Below, one piece after another: positions 16,309 through 25,806 of a stretch of 64,000 nucleotides of DNA (within the stretch, counting starts at the first letter, position 1; every line of letters begins with the position of its first letter). The stretch spans positions 1,674,001-1,738,000 of the forward strand of contig NC_015501.1 of NCBI RefSeq assembly GCF_000212375.1. The letters are read 5' to 3'. The translations under genes were made by a program, and so were the position numbers. The DNA is from Porphyromonas asaccharolytica DSM 20707 (GTDB lineage: Bacteria > Bacteroidota > Bacteroidia > Bacteroidales > Porphyromonadaceae). The notes under the pieces were generated by a model that saw nothing but the letters and a program-made list of their open reading frames with translations, had not been told where the DNA came from and did no database searches.

Positions 16309-16342
16309 GGGGACTGTACCTTTTGTGGTGCGGTCCCCTTTT
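16309..16342 (+). terminator. Terminator after the DUF1015 gene
   Basis: GGGGACTGTACC (16309-16320) pairs with GGTGCGGTCCCC (16327-16338) around TTTTGT, followed by TTTT. Confidence 0.85.
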
Positions 16343-16617
16343 CTACTCTTATGTGGCAATCGCTACTCAAGATTGCTCAGTAAGCATTGGGAGATGGAAA
16401 ACAAGCTACACTATATGCTGGATATGCTTTTTAGGACGGTCTACTCTACCAAGAGAACGTGCAGCGCAACTCAGGGCATGAACATCATGAACAGAATAAA
16501 TCTGACTGTAATTCAAAGGCTTAAAGACGAGCTCAAAGCTTCATCAACACTTCATTTGAAGAAAAAACTAGCATAGATGACCTCAAAGGAAATTTTCAAA
16601 ATGAATTTATACTGCGT
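16343..16617. other. Gene-free stretch upstream of thrS
   Basis: No supported gene. An 83-codon open frame (16325-16576) begins inside the preceding terminator and shows no family features; it may be chance or a remnant. No repeats were noticed. Confidence 0.5.
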
Positions 16618-16653
16618 CAGCCCTGAGGGTTGAGAGCTTTTTTTGTACCTTTG
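16618..16653 (+). promoter_or_regulatory. Hairpin with T-run followed by -7 box for thrS
   Basis: A small hairpin CAGCCC TGA GGGTTG (16618-16632) leads into seven T (16638-16644), then TACCTTTG at 16646-16653 matches the -7 consensus. A -33 TTG at the right distance is not clear. Predicted start of transcription about 16660, 68 bases before thrS. Confidence 0.5.
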
Positions 16654-16676
16654 TGGTGTATATACCTTTTGGAGCG

Positions 16677-16693
16677 TGTTGCCGATGGCAACA
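16677..16693 (+). promoter_or_regulatory. Short leader hairpin of thrS
   Basis: TGTTGCC GAT GGCAACA is a perfect 7-base stem with a 3-base loop, followed by GTCTCTTTAATT. It could attenuate or stabilise the thrS transcript. No T-box or operator mimicry was recognised. Confidence 0.35.
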
Positions 16694-16727
16694 GTCTCTT
16701 TAATTAGTCGACTACAACACACCACTT

Positions 16728-18680
16728 ATGTCTGATCAGATACATATCACGCTACCCGATGGCAGTGTTAAGGAAATGAAGCAGGGGGTGACCCCGCTAG
16801 ATATAGCGAATAGCATCAGCGAGCGACTGGCACAGGAGGTCCTAGCGGCCGAGTGCGATGGCAAGCTCATCGATGTGCGTACTCCGCTCATGCATGATGC
16901 CCACATCAAGCTCCTCAAGTGGGAGGACGAGGGTGGCAAGCACGCCTTCTGGCACACCTCGGCTCACCTTATGGCGGAGGCTCTACAGGAGCTTTACCCT
17001 GGCGTACAGTTTGGCATAGGACCTGCTATCGATGCGGGCTTCTACTATGACATAGATACTGGTGATGAGGTGATCAAGTCGGAGGATCTGCCTAAGATCG
17101 AAGCTAAGATGCTGGAACTGGCGCGTCGCAAGGAGACGCTCGAGCGCAAAGCTATCTCCAAGAGCGATGCCCTAGACTTCTTCAAGAAAACAGGTCAGGG
17201 CTACAAGCTAGAGCTGATCAACGATCTGGAGGATGGCACCATCACGACCTATACGCAGGGTGCCTTCACCGACCTCTGCCGTGGACCACACCTCCCCTCC
17301 ACAGCGCCTATAAAGGCGGTCAAGCTACTGAGCGTGGCTGGTGCTTACTGGCGTGGTGATGAGACACGCAAGCAATTGACTCGTATATATGGTATCACTT
17401 TCCCCAAGAAGAAGCTCCTTGACGAGTACCTTGCGCTGCTCGAAGAGGCAAAGAAACGTGATCACCGCAAGATAGGTAAGGAGCTGGAGCTTTTTGCCTT
17501 CTCACAACGTGTCGGACAGGGGCTGCCTCTATGGCTACCACGTGGTACGCAGCTGAGACTCAAGCTAGAGGATTTTCTCAAGCGTATCCAAAAGCGCTAC
17601 GGCTATCAGCAGGTGATGACGCCTCACATCGGCAATGTGGAGCTCTACAAGACGAGCGGTCACTATGCTAAGTATGGTGCTGACTCATTTCAAGTGATCA
17701 CGACACCTCAGGAGGGAGAAGCCTTCATGCTGAAGCCAATGAACTGCCCCCACCACTGCGAGATATATAGGCTCAAGCCTCACTCCTACAGAGATCTACC
17801 CGTACGTCTGGCTGAGTTTGGTACGGTCTATCGCTACGAGCAGAGCGGTGAGCTACACGGCTTGACGCGCGTACGTGGCTTTACGCAAGACGATGCACAT
17901 ATCTTCTGCCGTCCTGATCAGGTCAAAGAGGAATTCCTCAAGGTGATGGACATTATCTTCATCATCTTTAGAGCACTGGACTTTGAGAACTTTGAGGCAC
18001 AGATCTCTCTACGCAGCCAGACTGACCGTAGCAAGTACATCGGTAGCGAGGAAAACTGGGATCGTGCTGAGCAGGCCATTATCGAAGCTTGTCAAGAGGC
18101 TGGTCTACCGGCACATGTTGAGTACGATGAGGCAGCATTCTATGGCCCGAAGCTTGACTTTATGGTCAAGGATGCTCTCGGTAGACGCTGGCAGCTAGGT
18201 ACGATCCAGGTAGACTACAACCTACCAGAGCGTTTTGACCTAGAGTACACGGGCGAGGACAATCAGAAGCACCGCCCCGTGATGATACACCGCGCACCCT
18301 TTGGCTCGATGGAGCGATTTGTAGCGGTGCTCATAGAGCACACGGCGGGCAAGTTCCCCCTATGGTTGGCTCCAGACCAAGTCGTCATATTGCCAGTCTC
18401 GGAGCGCTTCAACGAATACGCAAATGAGGTGGCAGTTGCTCTAAGCGAGCATGACATCAGCGTATCGATCGATGACCGCAACGAGAAGGTCGGTCGCAAG
18501 ATACGTGACAATGAGCTCAAGCGCATCCCCTACATGCTGATCGTGGGTGAGCAGGAGCAGGCTGACGGCACTGTCTCGGTGCGTAAGCAAGGCGAGGGTG
18601 ATGTTGGTACGGAAAAAATTAGTACCTTTGCCGAGCGTATCCTTCAGGAGATAGAGAGTCAGATGAATGCCAAGGGGTAG
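16728..18680 (+). CDS. thrS: Threonine--tRNA ligase
   Basis: ThrRS charges tRNA-Thr and edits misacylated serine. The 650 residues show the N-terminal TGS domain ([11 protein letters not shown]), the editing domain with [11 protein letters not shown], and the class II catalytic core containing [10 protein letters not shown], whose cysteine helps bind zinc, plus the anticodon-binding C-terminal domain ([18 protein letters not shown]). Full family length. It is followed after 112 bases by infC, rpmI and rplT, the classical thrS-infC-rpmI-rplT order, so it is probably in one operon. Confidence 0.97.
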   Translation: MSDQIHITLPDGSVKEMKQGVTPLDIANSISERLAQEVLAAECDGKLIDVRTPLMHDAHIKLLKWEDEGGKHAFWHTSAHLMAEALQELYPGVQFGIGPAIDAGFYYDIDTGDEVIKSEDLPKIEAKMLELARRKETLERKAISKSDALDFFKKTGQGYKLELINDLEDGTITTYTQGAFTDLCRGPHLPSTAPIKAVKLLSVAGAYWRGDETRKQLTRIYGITFPKKKLLDEYLALLEEAKKRDHRKIGKELELFAFSQRVGQGLPLWLPRGTQLRLKLEDFLKRIQKRYGYQQVMTPHIGNVELYKTSGHYAKYGADSFQVITTPQEGEAFMLKPMNCPHHCEIYRLKPHSYRDLPVRLAEFGTVYRYEQSGELHGLTRVRGFTQDDAHIFCRPDQVKEEFLKVMDIIFIIFRALDFENFEAQISLRSQTDRSKYIGSEENWDRAEQAIIEACQEAGLPAHVEYDEAAFYGPKLDFMVKDALGRRWQLGTIQVDYNLPERFDLEYTGEDNQKHRPVMIHRAPFGSMERFVAVLIEHTAGKFPLWLAPDQVVILPVSERFNEYANEVAVALSEHDISVSIDDRNEKVGRKIRDNELKRIPYMLIVGEQEQADGTVSVRKQGEGDVGTEKISTFAERILQEIESQMNAKG

Positions 18681-18792
18681 TCATCTACCTTTTATCTCAA
18701 GAGAAAGATAAGTCGTATCAATCTAAGCACTTGATCAAATAACCCAAACCTAGCAAACTGCTAACAAATCACTAACTGCTAATTGCAGACGA

Positions 18793-19422
18793 ATGGCAAA
18801 CAGTAGAAATTTCAGACGTCCACCCATCAAAGAGCAACCGAACCGGATCAACGAGCAGATACCTCATCGCGAGGTACGTCTCGTCGGTGACAATGTAGAC
18901 CAGGGGGTCTACCCTATCCAGCAAGCTCGTCGTATAGCCGAGCTACAAGGACTAGACCTTGTGGAGATCTCTCCCAATGCGGAGCCGCCCGTATGTCGTG
19001 TGACTAACTACCAGAAGTTTCTCTACCAGCAGAAGAAGAGACAGAAGGAGCAAAAGGCTAAGCAGGCTAAGGTGGTCGTCAAGGAGATCCGCTTCGGACC
19101 TCAGACGGATGACCACGACTACAACTTCAAGCTTCGTCACGCTGAGGGCTTCCTTAAGGATGGCTTTAAGGTGAAAGCGTACGTCTTCTTCCGTGGTCGC
19201 AGTATCCTCTTTAAGGATCAAGGCGAGATACTCCTCCTACGCTTTGCCAACGATCTAGAAGATCTGGCGCGTGTCGAGAGTATGCCAGTGCTAGAGGGCA
19301 AGCGCATGACGATCATGCTAGCTCCTAAGCCAGCCTCTGCTAAGGGTAAGAAAAAGGAACCCAAGCAGACCAACGAGGAGCAGACAGATCAAGAAGTATC
19401 GGAGAAGAACGAAGACGAGTAG
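18793..19422 (+). CDS. infC: Translation initiation factor IF-3
   Basis: IF-3 binds the 30S subunit, prevents premature joining of 50S and checks the start codon. The 209-residue product has the N-terminal domain with [15 protein letters not shown], the lysine-rich linker and the C-terminal domain with [17 protein letters not shown]. The start here is an ATG, not the rare AUU used in enterobacteria for autoregulation. An acidic tail of about 30 residues ([17 protein letters not shown]) extends beyond the usual C-terminus. Confidence 0.97.
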   Translation: MANSRNFRRPPIKEQPNRINEQIPHREVRLVGDNVDQGVYPIQQARRIAELQGLDLVEISPNAEPPVCRVTNYQKFLYQQKKRQKEQKAKQAKVVVKEIRFGPQTDDHDYNFKLRHAEGFLKDGFKVKAYVFFRGRSILFKDQGEILLLRFANDLEDLARVESMPVLEGKRMTIMLAPKPASAKGKKKEPKQTNEEQTDQEVSEKNEDE

Positions 19423-19580
19423 TCCTAACATAGACTCATTAATAAGCAAGTAAATCACCTACCCTACCAGTTTCGCTCAGTGCGTAGCAGACTATCCAAA
19501 CAGGCATAGGCGTGCCTCTAGGTAGTTGGTCAGGAGGGTGCATCTAACAATAGTTTCACACAATTCAAAATCCAAACAAA

Positions 19581-19775
19581 ATGCCTAAACAGAAGACAGT
19601 ATCAGGCGCTAAGAAGCGTTTTTTCCTGACAGGTAGCGGACGCGTCAAGCGTAAGCATGCGTACAAGAGTCACATCCTCACCAAAAAGAGCAAGAAGCGT
19701 AAGCGCAATCTTACCTACACAGCTCTCGTGCACCCACACAATGAGAAGAGTGTCAAGGAGATGCTCAACCTTTAA
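19581..19775 (+). CDS. rpmI: 50S ribosomal protein L35
   Basis: A 64-residue, strongly basic protein with the L35 pattern [26 protein letters not shown] up to the usual C-terminus (only key residues noted: [16 protein letters not shown]). It sits between infC and rplT. The 158-base gap before it contains complementary patches (CCTACC near 19460 and GGTAGT near 19520) that could fold into a leader; autoregulation by L20, known in other phyla, is possible but not shown. Confidence 0.97.
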   Translation: MPKQKTVSGAKKRFFLTGSGRVKRKHAYKSHILTKKSKKRKRNLTYTALVHPHNEKSVKEMLNL

Positions 19776-19832
19776 TCGAGGACTTAACAGAGTTTAGTAC
19801 GTACTAATTACACACACTAATCGACACAAGAA

Positions 19833-20180
19833 ATGCCTAGATCAGTAAATCACGTCGCTTCACGAGCTAAGCGCAAGAGAATACTCAAGCTAACACGCGG
19901 ATACATCGGTGCCCGCAGTAACGTATGGACCGTAGCCAAGAATGGCTGGGAGAAGGGTCTGAAGTACGCTTACCGTGACCGTAAGAATAAGAAGCGCTCT
20001 TTCCGCGCTCTATGGATACAGCGTATCAACGCTGCTGCACGCCTGGAGGGTATGACCTACTCTACACTTATGGGTGCCCTACATAAGCAGGGGATTGAGA
20101 TCAATCGTAAGGTCCTCGCTGACCTCGCGATGAACAACCCCGAAGCCTTTAAGTCTATCTGCGAAAAGGCTAGAGGCTAA
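19833..20180 (+). CDS. rplT: 50S ribosomal protein L20
   Basis: L20 binds 23S rRNA early in 50S assembly and in several bacteria represses its own operon. The 115-residue product begins [18 protein letters not shown] and has the conserved [14 protein letters not shown] and [12 protein letters not shown] segments. Length is normal. A long hairpin lies 22 bases after the stop. Confidence 0.97.
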   Translation: MPRSVNHVASRAKRKRILKLTRGYIGARSNVWTVAKNGWEKGLKYAYRDRKNKKRSFRALWIQRINAAARLEGMTYSTLMGALHKQGIEINRKVLADLAMNNPEAFKSICEKARG

Positions 20181-20202
20181 ACGAGCAGCTCTCTAACAAA
20201 GC

Positions 20203-20269
20203 CTAGGCGCAAGACACAGGACGCACGATGTCTCCTTTACGGCATCACGATCTTGAGTCTTGCGTCTAG
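20203..20269 (+). terminator. Long hairpin after rplT, possible terminator
   Basis: Arms CTAGGCGCAAGAC (20203-20215) and GTCTTGCGTCTAG (20257-20269) pair with one mismatch-level wobble; the loop region itself can pair further (CGATG/CATCACG). What follows is only weakly T-rich, so termination is uncertain. Confidence 0.45.
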
Positions 20270-20393
20270 TCATTAATCTGTTTTCTATCGAGTCGCTATA
20301 GTTATGCTCAGCACATCGCGTCAGCTGTGGCAGACCTAGCGTAGCGACACGCCCCTTTTTGTCATCTTACAACTCTCTTCAATCCATAATAGT

Positions 20394-21728
20394 ATGTCAG
20401 CTCTTCAAGCAATCTCACCTCTAGATGGACGCTATGCGAGCAAAACGGCTCCCCTAGCAGCTTACAGCTCCGAGTCAGCGCTCATCCGCTACCGTGTACG
20501 TATCGAGGTAGAGTACCTCATAGCGTTAACCCAAGCGATACCCGCACTGAGCAAAGCCCTCACAGAGCCTAAGCAAGAGGCTCTAAGAAAGCTTTACAAG
20601 GAGTGGTCCGCAGAGGCCGCACAAGAGGTGAAGGATATCGAGGCTACGACCAATCATGATGTCAAGGCTGTCGAGTACTACATCAAGCGTCATCTACCTC
20701 AGTTGGGACTAGAAAAGATTGAGGAGTTTGTCCACTTCGGACTAACCTCACAAGATGTCAACAATACCGCCTTCCCGCTTATGCTGCGCGAGGCACTGCA
20801 CGAGGTCTACCTTCCTACGCTTCAGAAGCTCATCGAGCAGCTACGTCAGCTCGCTAATGAGTGGCACGATGTCGCTATGCTAGCGCGCACGCATGGTCAG
20901 CCCGCTAGCCCCACACGTCTAGGCAAGGAGATCATGGTCTTCGTCTACCGCTTGGAGCAGCAGACCAAAGCTCTAGAGAGGGTGCCTATCACGGGCAAGT
21001 TTGGCGGTGCTACGGGTAATTTTAATGCACACCATGTCGCCTACCCTACCATTGACTGGGTCGCTTTTGGCAATAGTTTCCTCTCATCTCTAGGGCTAGA
21101 GCGTGAGCAGTACACGACACAGATCTCCAACTACGACAACCTCGCCGCCCTCTTTGAGGCGATGGCTCGTATCAACACGATCCTCATCGATCTCGCTCGA
21201 GACTTCTGGAGCTACATCTCTATGGGTTACTTCGGACAGAAAATCAAGGCGGGAGAAGTCGGCTCTAGTGCTATGCCTCACAAGGTTAATCCCATTGACT
21301 TTGAGAATGCTGAGGGCAATCTCGGGCTAGCTAATGCAGTGGCTCTGCACCTAGCCTCTAAGCTTCCCATATCTCGTCTGCAACGGGACCTGACCGACTC
21401 GACGGTGATACGCAATCAGCTTGTTCCGATGGGCTACACGCTGATAGCTTTCAGTAGCCTCTCTAAGGGTCTTGGCAAGCTTGTCATCCACCCCGAGCGC
21501 ATCGCTCATGATCTAGAGTGCAACTGGGCCGTGGTCGCCGAGGCTATCCAGACGATTCTGCGCCGTGAGGGTTATCCGCACCCCTATGAGACACTCAAAG
21601 CACTGACCCGCACGGGTGAGGAGATAAGCCAAGAGACGATCGCCCACTTTATCGACACCTTAGAGGTTGATGAGGCGGTCAAGGCAGAGCTTCGTCAGAT
21701 CACGCCACATAACTATGTAGGGCTCTAG
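20394..21728 (+). CDS. purB: Adenylosuccinate lyase
   Basis: PurB cleaves SAICAR and adenylosuccinate, releasing fumarate in purine synthesis. The 444 residues start with the signature LQAISPLDGRYASKT, hold TSQDVNNTA near residue 120, the catalytic-histidine segment ARTHGQPASPTRLGKE, and the flexible fumarase/aspartase-superfamily loop GEVGSSAMPHKVNPIDFENAEG. Normal length for the E. coli-type enzyme. It stands alone between rplT and the pseudouridine synthase gene, all on the plus strand. Confidence 0.96.
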   Translation: MSALQAISPLDGRYASKTAPLAAYSSESALIRYRVRIEVEYLIALTQAIPALSKALTEPKQEALRKLYKEWSAEAAQEVKDIEATTNHDVKAVEYYIKRHLPQLGLEKIEEFVHFGLTSQDVNNTAFPLMLREALHEVYLPTLQKLIEQLRQLANEWHDVAMLARTHGQPASPTRLGKEIMVFVYRLEQQTKALERVPITGKFGGATGNFNAHHVAYPTIDWVAFGNSFLSSLGLEREQYTTQISNYDNLAALFEAMARINTILIDLARDFWSYISMGYFGQKIKAGEVGSSAMPHKVNPIDFENAEGNLGLANAVALHLASKLPISRLQRDLTDSTVIRNQLVPMGYTLIAFSSLSKGLGKLVIHPERIAHDLECNWAVVAEAIQTILRREGYPHPYETLKALTRTGEEISQETIAHFIDTLEVDEAVKAELRQITPHNYVGL

Positions 21729-21744
21729 TCTGCCAATAAATTAG

Positions 21745-21752
21745 TACCTTTG
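21745..21752 (+). promoter_or_regulatory. Putative -7 box for the pseudouridine synthase gene
   Basis: TACCTTTG, 148 bases before the next ATG, matches TAnnTTTG. No clear -33 box. Confidence 0.4.
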
Positions 21753-21899
21753 CCTCAGCTCGATCAAACAGTACGATCCATAGTTAGTAAGATCCGAAGG
21801 AAAGTCTGTTGATACTGTTTTAGCAACAACAGAGACCCCTTGATACAGAACACTACCACGCAACAGACCACGCTTGTTGTGTAGTCATTAAACAGCTTC

Positions 21900-23312
21900 A
21901 TGTCTATAGACAGCAATCCTACATCAGAGGCACAGCACAAGAAGAGTCCCTCTGCCGACTCCTCTGCGGAGGTGCCCTCGTCAGCATCTACTGGCAAGCG
22001 AAAACGTCAGCGCATAGCGCGACCCGCTGTCAGTGAGTCCTTGATCCGTGTCAAGGTCAGTGGTGAAGAGAGTGCCACCGTGACGCATCGCAACATAGAT
22101 GCCTCCGAGATGGTCAAGCCCCGTGACATCAATGCAGAAAAAGCTTTAGAGCGAAGACATAACTTCGACGATCAACATAATGAAGGGCGCAATTTTCACA
22201 AAGTTTCGGCACCGATGTCTGTAGTAAGCGAAGGTAATCAGGATGACCCTGTCATATACCCATACGCCAAGCAGAGAGGAAAGGCTACCCGCCCTAAAGC
22301 ACATAGCGAAGAAGCTCGCACCTCATCACCACGACGCAAGAGAGGAGCCAATACAACCGATCGTAAAGATAAGCGCTCCTCAGCTCCTCGCAAGAACACT
22401 GGTCAACGGTCTAATAAGCAACGTAAGGGCGAAGCAAAGCCTCGCACACCTAAGGCGCCTGTCGAGCCCGTACGCTACGCCTCTCCCCTAGTCGAGGCTG
22501 GCGAACCGATACGACTTAATAAGTTCCTCTCCAACTCTGGGCTATGTTCGCGTCGCATGGCAGACCAGTACATCGCTGCAGGACGTGTCAAGGTCAATGG
22601 TGCCGTTATCTCCGAGCTTGGCTCGCAGGTGCTGCCGACTGATCAAGTGATGGTCGATGACAAGCTGGTCTCTCTAGAGGCTAAGGTCTACGTACTACTC
22701 AACAAGCCGAAGAACTGCGTCACCACGCTCACCGATCCCGAGGGGCGACGCACCGTCATGGATCTCGTGCACAACGCTTGCACCGAGCGCATCTACCCCA
22801 TCGGTCGCCTAGACCGCAACACGACCGGCATACTCCTTCTCACCAATGATGGCGATCTAGCGGTACGCTTGATGCACCCCGCCTTTCGCAAGAAGAAAAT
22901 CTACGAGGTAGCCCTCGACAAGGAGGTCACCGTAGAGCACATGCAGATGATCGCTCATGGCTTCGAGTTAGAAGATGGAGAGATCCACGCCGATGCCATC
23001 AGCTATATCACAGGACAGACCCACGACAAGGTCGGCATAGAGATCCACTCGGGTCGCAACCGCATCGTGCGTCGCATCTTCGAGCATCTAGGCTATCGCG
23101 TTGTGCACCTAGACCGTGTCTACTACGCAGGTCTCACCAAGAAAGATCTACCACGAGGACGCTGGCGCTACCTTACGCCCGAGGAAGTACGCTACCTCCG
23201 CATGGGTGTCAAGGAGCAAGAGGACAACGGCGTAGCACCCACCACCAAAGTCTACCATAAGCACCAAGAGACACCAGATCATCCCTTTGCATCCGAAGAG
23301 ATAGAAGACTAA
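21900..23312 (+). CDS. rluB: RluB/RsuA-type rRNA pseudouridine synthase with long basic N-terminal extension
   Basis: The last 270 residues are a complete RluB-type enzyme: an S4 RNA-binding domain (IRLNKFLSNSGLCSRRMADQ, about residues 204-223) and a catalytic domain with GRLDRNTTGILLLTNDGDL, whose catalytic aspartate is D305. It should isomerise a uridine in 23S rRNA. The first 200 residues are low-complexity, rich in S, R, K and P, and have no recognisable fold. Similar though variable extensions occur in Bacteroidota homologues and may bind rRNA. The start at 21900 is the first ATG of the frame. asnS follows after 28 bases. Confidence 0.9.
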   Translation: MSIDSNPTSEAQHKKSPSADSSAEVPSSASTGKRKRQRIARPAVSESLIRVKVSGEESATVTHRNIDASEMVKPRDINAEKALERRHNFDDQHNEGRNFHKVSAPMSVVSEGNQDDPVIYPYAKQRGKATRPKAHSEEARTSSPRRKRGANTTDRKDKRSSAPRKNTGQRSNKQRKGEAKPRTPKAPVEPVRYASPLVEAGEPIRLNKFLSNSGLCSRRMADQYIAAGRVKVNGAVISELGSQVLPTDQVMVDDKLVSLEAKVYVLLNKPKNCVTTLTDPEGRRTVMDLVHNACTERIYPIGRLDRNTTGILLLTNDGDLAVRLMHPAFRKKKIYEVALDKEVTVEHMQMIAHGFELEDGEIHADAISYITGQTHDKVGIEIHSGRNRIVRRIFEHLGYRVVHLDRVYYAGLTKKDLPRGRWRYLTPEEVRYLRMGVKEQEDNGVAPTTKVYHKHQETPDHPFASEEIED

Positions 23313-23340
23313 ATAGGTATAAACCATATCAGCAGATACT

Positions 23341-24756
23341 ATGAATAACTCACTACCACGCACTACTATCAAGGAGCTCCCCCAACTTGCTCAGCGTCAG
23401 CTCCCCCAGCCCGTCTGTGTCAAGGGATGGGTACGCACCAAGCGAGGCAACAAGGCTGTCTGCTTCGTTGCGCTCAACGATGGCTCGACAGTACATAACA
23501 TACAGATTGTCATTGACAAGGCTCAGACCGACCCCAAGCTCCTCGAGCAGATCACCACAGGCGCCGCTATCGGTGTCGTCGGTACGCTCGTCGCTTCACA
23601 GGGTCAAGGGCAAGAGTACGAGATCCAAGCTGACGAAATAACCATCTACGGTACCTCTGATCCCGTTCGCTATCCACTGCAAAAGAAAGGGCACACACTA
23701 GAGTTCCTTCGTGAGATCGCTCACCTGCGTCCACGTACCAACACATTCGCAGCCGTTCTCCGCATTCGCCACAACATGGCTTATGCGATCCACACTTTCT
23801 TTCACGAGCGTGGTTACTTCTACCTTCACACCCCGATCATCACCTCAAGCGATGCCGAGGGGGCTGGGCAAATGTTTACCGTCACCACGCTAGACATGAA
23901 CAAGCTCCCCCTTGCTAAAGACGGGAGTGTGGACTATAGCAAAGACTTCTTTGGCAAGCACACCTCGCTGACCGTGTCGGGACAGCTAGAGGGTGAGCTA
24001 GGAGCCATGGCTCTAGGCGGTATCTATACCTTTGGTCCTACCTTTAGAGCTGAAAACTCCAACACACCTCGTCACCTGGCTGAGTTCTGGATGGTCGAGC
24101 CTGAGGTCGCCTTTATGGATAATGAAGGCAACCAAGACCTCGCAGAGGCATTCACCAAGCACTGTCTGCAGTGGGCTCTAGATCATTGTATGGACGACCT
24201 CGAGTTCCTAGCCGAGCATTATGACAAGGAGCTCATCGAGCGCATCCGCTTCGTCGTGGAGCGTCCATTCGTACGCACCACCTATACCGAGGGTGTGGCG
24301 ATCCTCGAGGAGGCCGTCCGTGGCGGCAAGAAGTTCGAGTTCCCCGTCTACTGGGGTGCTGACCTCGCCAGCGAGCATGAGCGTTACCTCGTCGAGCAGC
24401 ACTACAATGCGCCCGTCATCATGACCGACTACCCGAAGGAGATCAAGGCCTTCTATATGAAGCAAAACGACGACGGCAAGACCGTCCGCGGTATGGACGT
24501 TCTCTTCCCGCACATTGGCGAGATCATCGGAGGTAGCGAGCGAGAGACCGACATCGACAAGCTCACAGCACGTGCCCAGGAGGTCGGCATCAAGGACAAG
24601 GATCTATGGTGGTACCTCGACACGCGTCGCTATGGCTCAGCACCACATGCGGGCTTCGGGCTAGGCTTCGAGAGACTCCTCCTCTTCGTCACTGGCATGA
24701 CCAACATCCGTGACGTGATCCCCTTCCCCCGCACGCCAAACAACGCCAACTTCTAG
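23341..24756 (+). CDS. asnS: Asparagine--tRNA ligase
   Basis: This class II enzyme charges tRNA-Asn. The 471 residues have the N-terminal OB-fold anticodon domain ([22 protein letters not shown]), motif 2 with [22 protein letters not shown], and motif 3 [10 protein letters not shown] near the C-terminus. The asparagine-specific pattern and length exclude AspRS. It likely shares a transcript with the upstream pseudouridine synthase. A terminator follows. Confidence 0.96.
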   Translation: MNNSLPRTTIKELPQLAQRQLPQPVCVKGWVRTKRGNKAVCFVALNDGSTVHNIQIVIDKAQTDPKLLEQITTGAAIGVVGTLVASQGQGQEYEIQADEITIYGTSDPVRYPLQKKGHTLEFLREIAHLRPRTNTFAAVLRIRHNMAYAIHTFFHERGYFYLHTPIITSSDAEGAGQMFTVTTLDMNKLPLAKDGSVDYSKDFFGKHTSLTVSGQLEGELGAMALGGIYTFGPTFRAENSNTPRHLAEFWMVEPEVAFMDNEGNQDLAEAFTKHCLQWALDHCMDDLEFLAEHYDKELIERIRFVVERPFVRTTYTEGVAILEEAVRGGKKFEFPVYWGADLASEHERYLVEQHYNAPVIMTDYPKEIKAFYMKQNDDGKTVRGMDVLFPHIGEIIGGSERETDIDKLTARAQEVGIKDKDLWWYLDTRRYGSAPHAGFGLGFERLLLFVTGMTNIRDVIPFPRTPNNANF

Positions 24757-24803
24757 TCCCTTCCCCACTCGCTAGAGGACTAGCAATCATATCTTATCCG
24801 TTC

Positions 24804-24845
24804 AAGGCTGTAGCACCTCCACGTATGGTGCTGCAGCCTTTTCTA
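24804..24845 (+). terminator. Terminator after asnS
   Basis: AAGGCTGTAGCACC (24804-24817) pairs with GGTGCTGCAGCCTT (24827-24840) around a short loop, followed by TTCT. Confidence 0.85.
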
Positions 24846-24907
24846 TTTGTTGCCCTGCAGAAATGAGCTAACTATCAGTTCCACTCGGGTGAAACTATAG
24901 ATTGGTA

Positions 24908-24942
24908 AAATAAAAAAGGAGTTGCCGCAGATACGACACTCC
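24908..24942 (-). terminator. Terminator after truA (minus strand)
   Basis: On the minus strand GGAGTGTCG (from 24942) pairs with the segment ending ACTCC (24918) with one bulge, followed by TTTTTTATTTTA. Confidence 0.75.
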
Positions 24943-24996
24943 CTTGGTAGGTGTAGTGGATCAATGTATAGAGAGCGTGAGTAGCCGACGAATCTT

Positions 24997-25785
24997 TTAC
25001 TCGGGATCTGTGCTGTAGATCGAGTCGGGATAGGTCGCCTCAACGAAAAAGAGCGCACGGGCTGGAGCTGCCGAGCCGGCCAGCGAGCGGTCTTCGCTCT
25101 GAATCAACTCTGCGATAGAGTCTGGCGTGCGCTGTCCGTAGCCCACCTCGAGGAGCGTTCCCACCATCGTACGCACCATGCCGTGGAGAAAGCGATTGGC
25201 ACACACCTCGTAGCGCATCGCATCCCACAGACCAGGCATCTCGACCTGCTCCCAATGCGCTGTGTAGACGGTACAGCGGTTGTGCTTCGTCTGCGTGTGT
25301 AGCTTGCTAAAGGAGGTGAAGTCGTGCTCACCGATGAAGTGGCGACAAGCTTCGTTCATCAGCGCCATATCAGGGAGCGTGCGTCGCTCCCAGCAGTAGT
25401 CGCTCCAAAAGGGGTTGCTACAAGCGGATATGTAGTAGTGATACCTTCGTGAGGTGGCGTCAAAGCGGGCGTGAGCTGTCGGGATGACTGGAGTGACAGA
25501 GCGAACGGATATACCTCCACGCAGTATGCCGCACAAGCCTCTCTGTATTTGCGCTAGCGGAGGGTGCGGGATCGGCAAGTCAGCATGCGCCATCATACTG
25601 TAGGCGTGTACCCCAGCGTCTGTGCGCCCTGCGCCTGTGACCGAGATCGACTGGCGGAAGAGCATCGAGAGGGCGCGCTCTAGCTCAGACTGCACCGAGA
25701 CACCACGAGGCTGTACCTGCCAGCCACAATAGTTGGTGCCGTCGTAAGCGACCTCTAGGAATACACGCTGTACGGGAGCCTCCAT
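24997..25785 (-). CDS. truA: tRNA pseudouridine(38-40) synthase TruA
   Basis: TruA modifies uridines 38-40 in the tRNA anticodon stem-loop. The 262-residue protein starts with VFLEVAYDGTNYCGWQVQP and carries the catalytic aspartate D56 in GAGRTDAGVHA. Further family marks are RRYHYYI and FLHGMVRTMVGTLLEVG. It lies 21 bases downstream of topA on the same strand and is likely cotranscribed. A terminator follows. Confidence 0.95.
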   Translation of the reverse strand: MEAPVQRVFLEVAYDGTNYCGWQVQPRGVSVQSELERALSMLFRQSISVTGAGRTDAGVHAYSMMAHADLPIPHPPLAQIQRGLCGILRGGISVRSVTPVIPTAHARFDATSRRYHYYISACSNPFWSDYCWERRTLPDMALMNEACRHFIGEHDFTSFSKLHTQTKHNRCTVYTAHWEQVEMPGLWDAMRYEVCANRFLHGMVRTMVGTLLEVGYGQRTPDSIAELIQSEDRSLAGSAAPARALFFVEATYPDSIYSTDPE

Positions 25786-25806
25786 GGCTTTAAAGGTAGA
25801 TAGCTA

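Noticed and set aside
16325-16576. 83-codon plus-strand gene upstream of thrS
   Set aside because: It begins inside a terminator hairpin, has no family features and no promoter.
19423-19580. L20-type autoregulatory leader
   Set aside because: Some complementary patches are present but I could not build a structure matching a known L20 leader, so it is noted only under rpmI.
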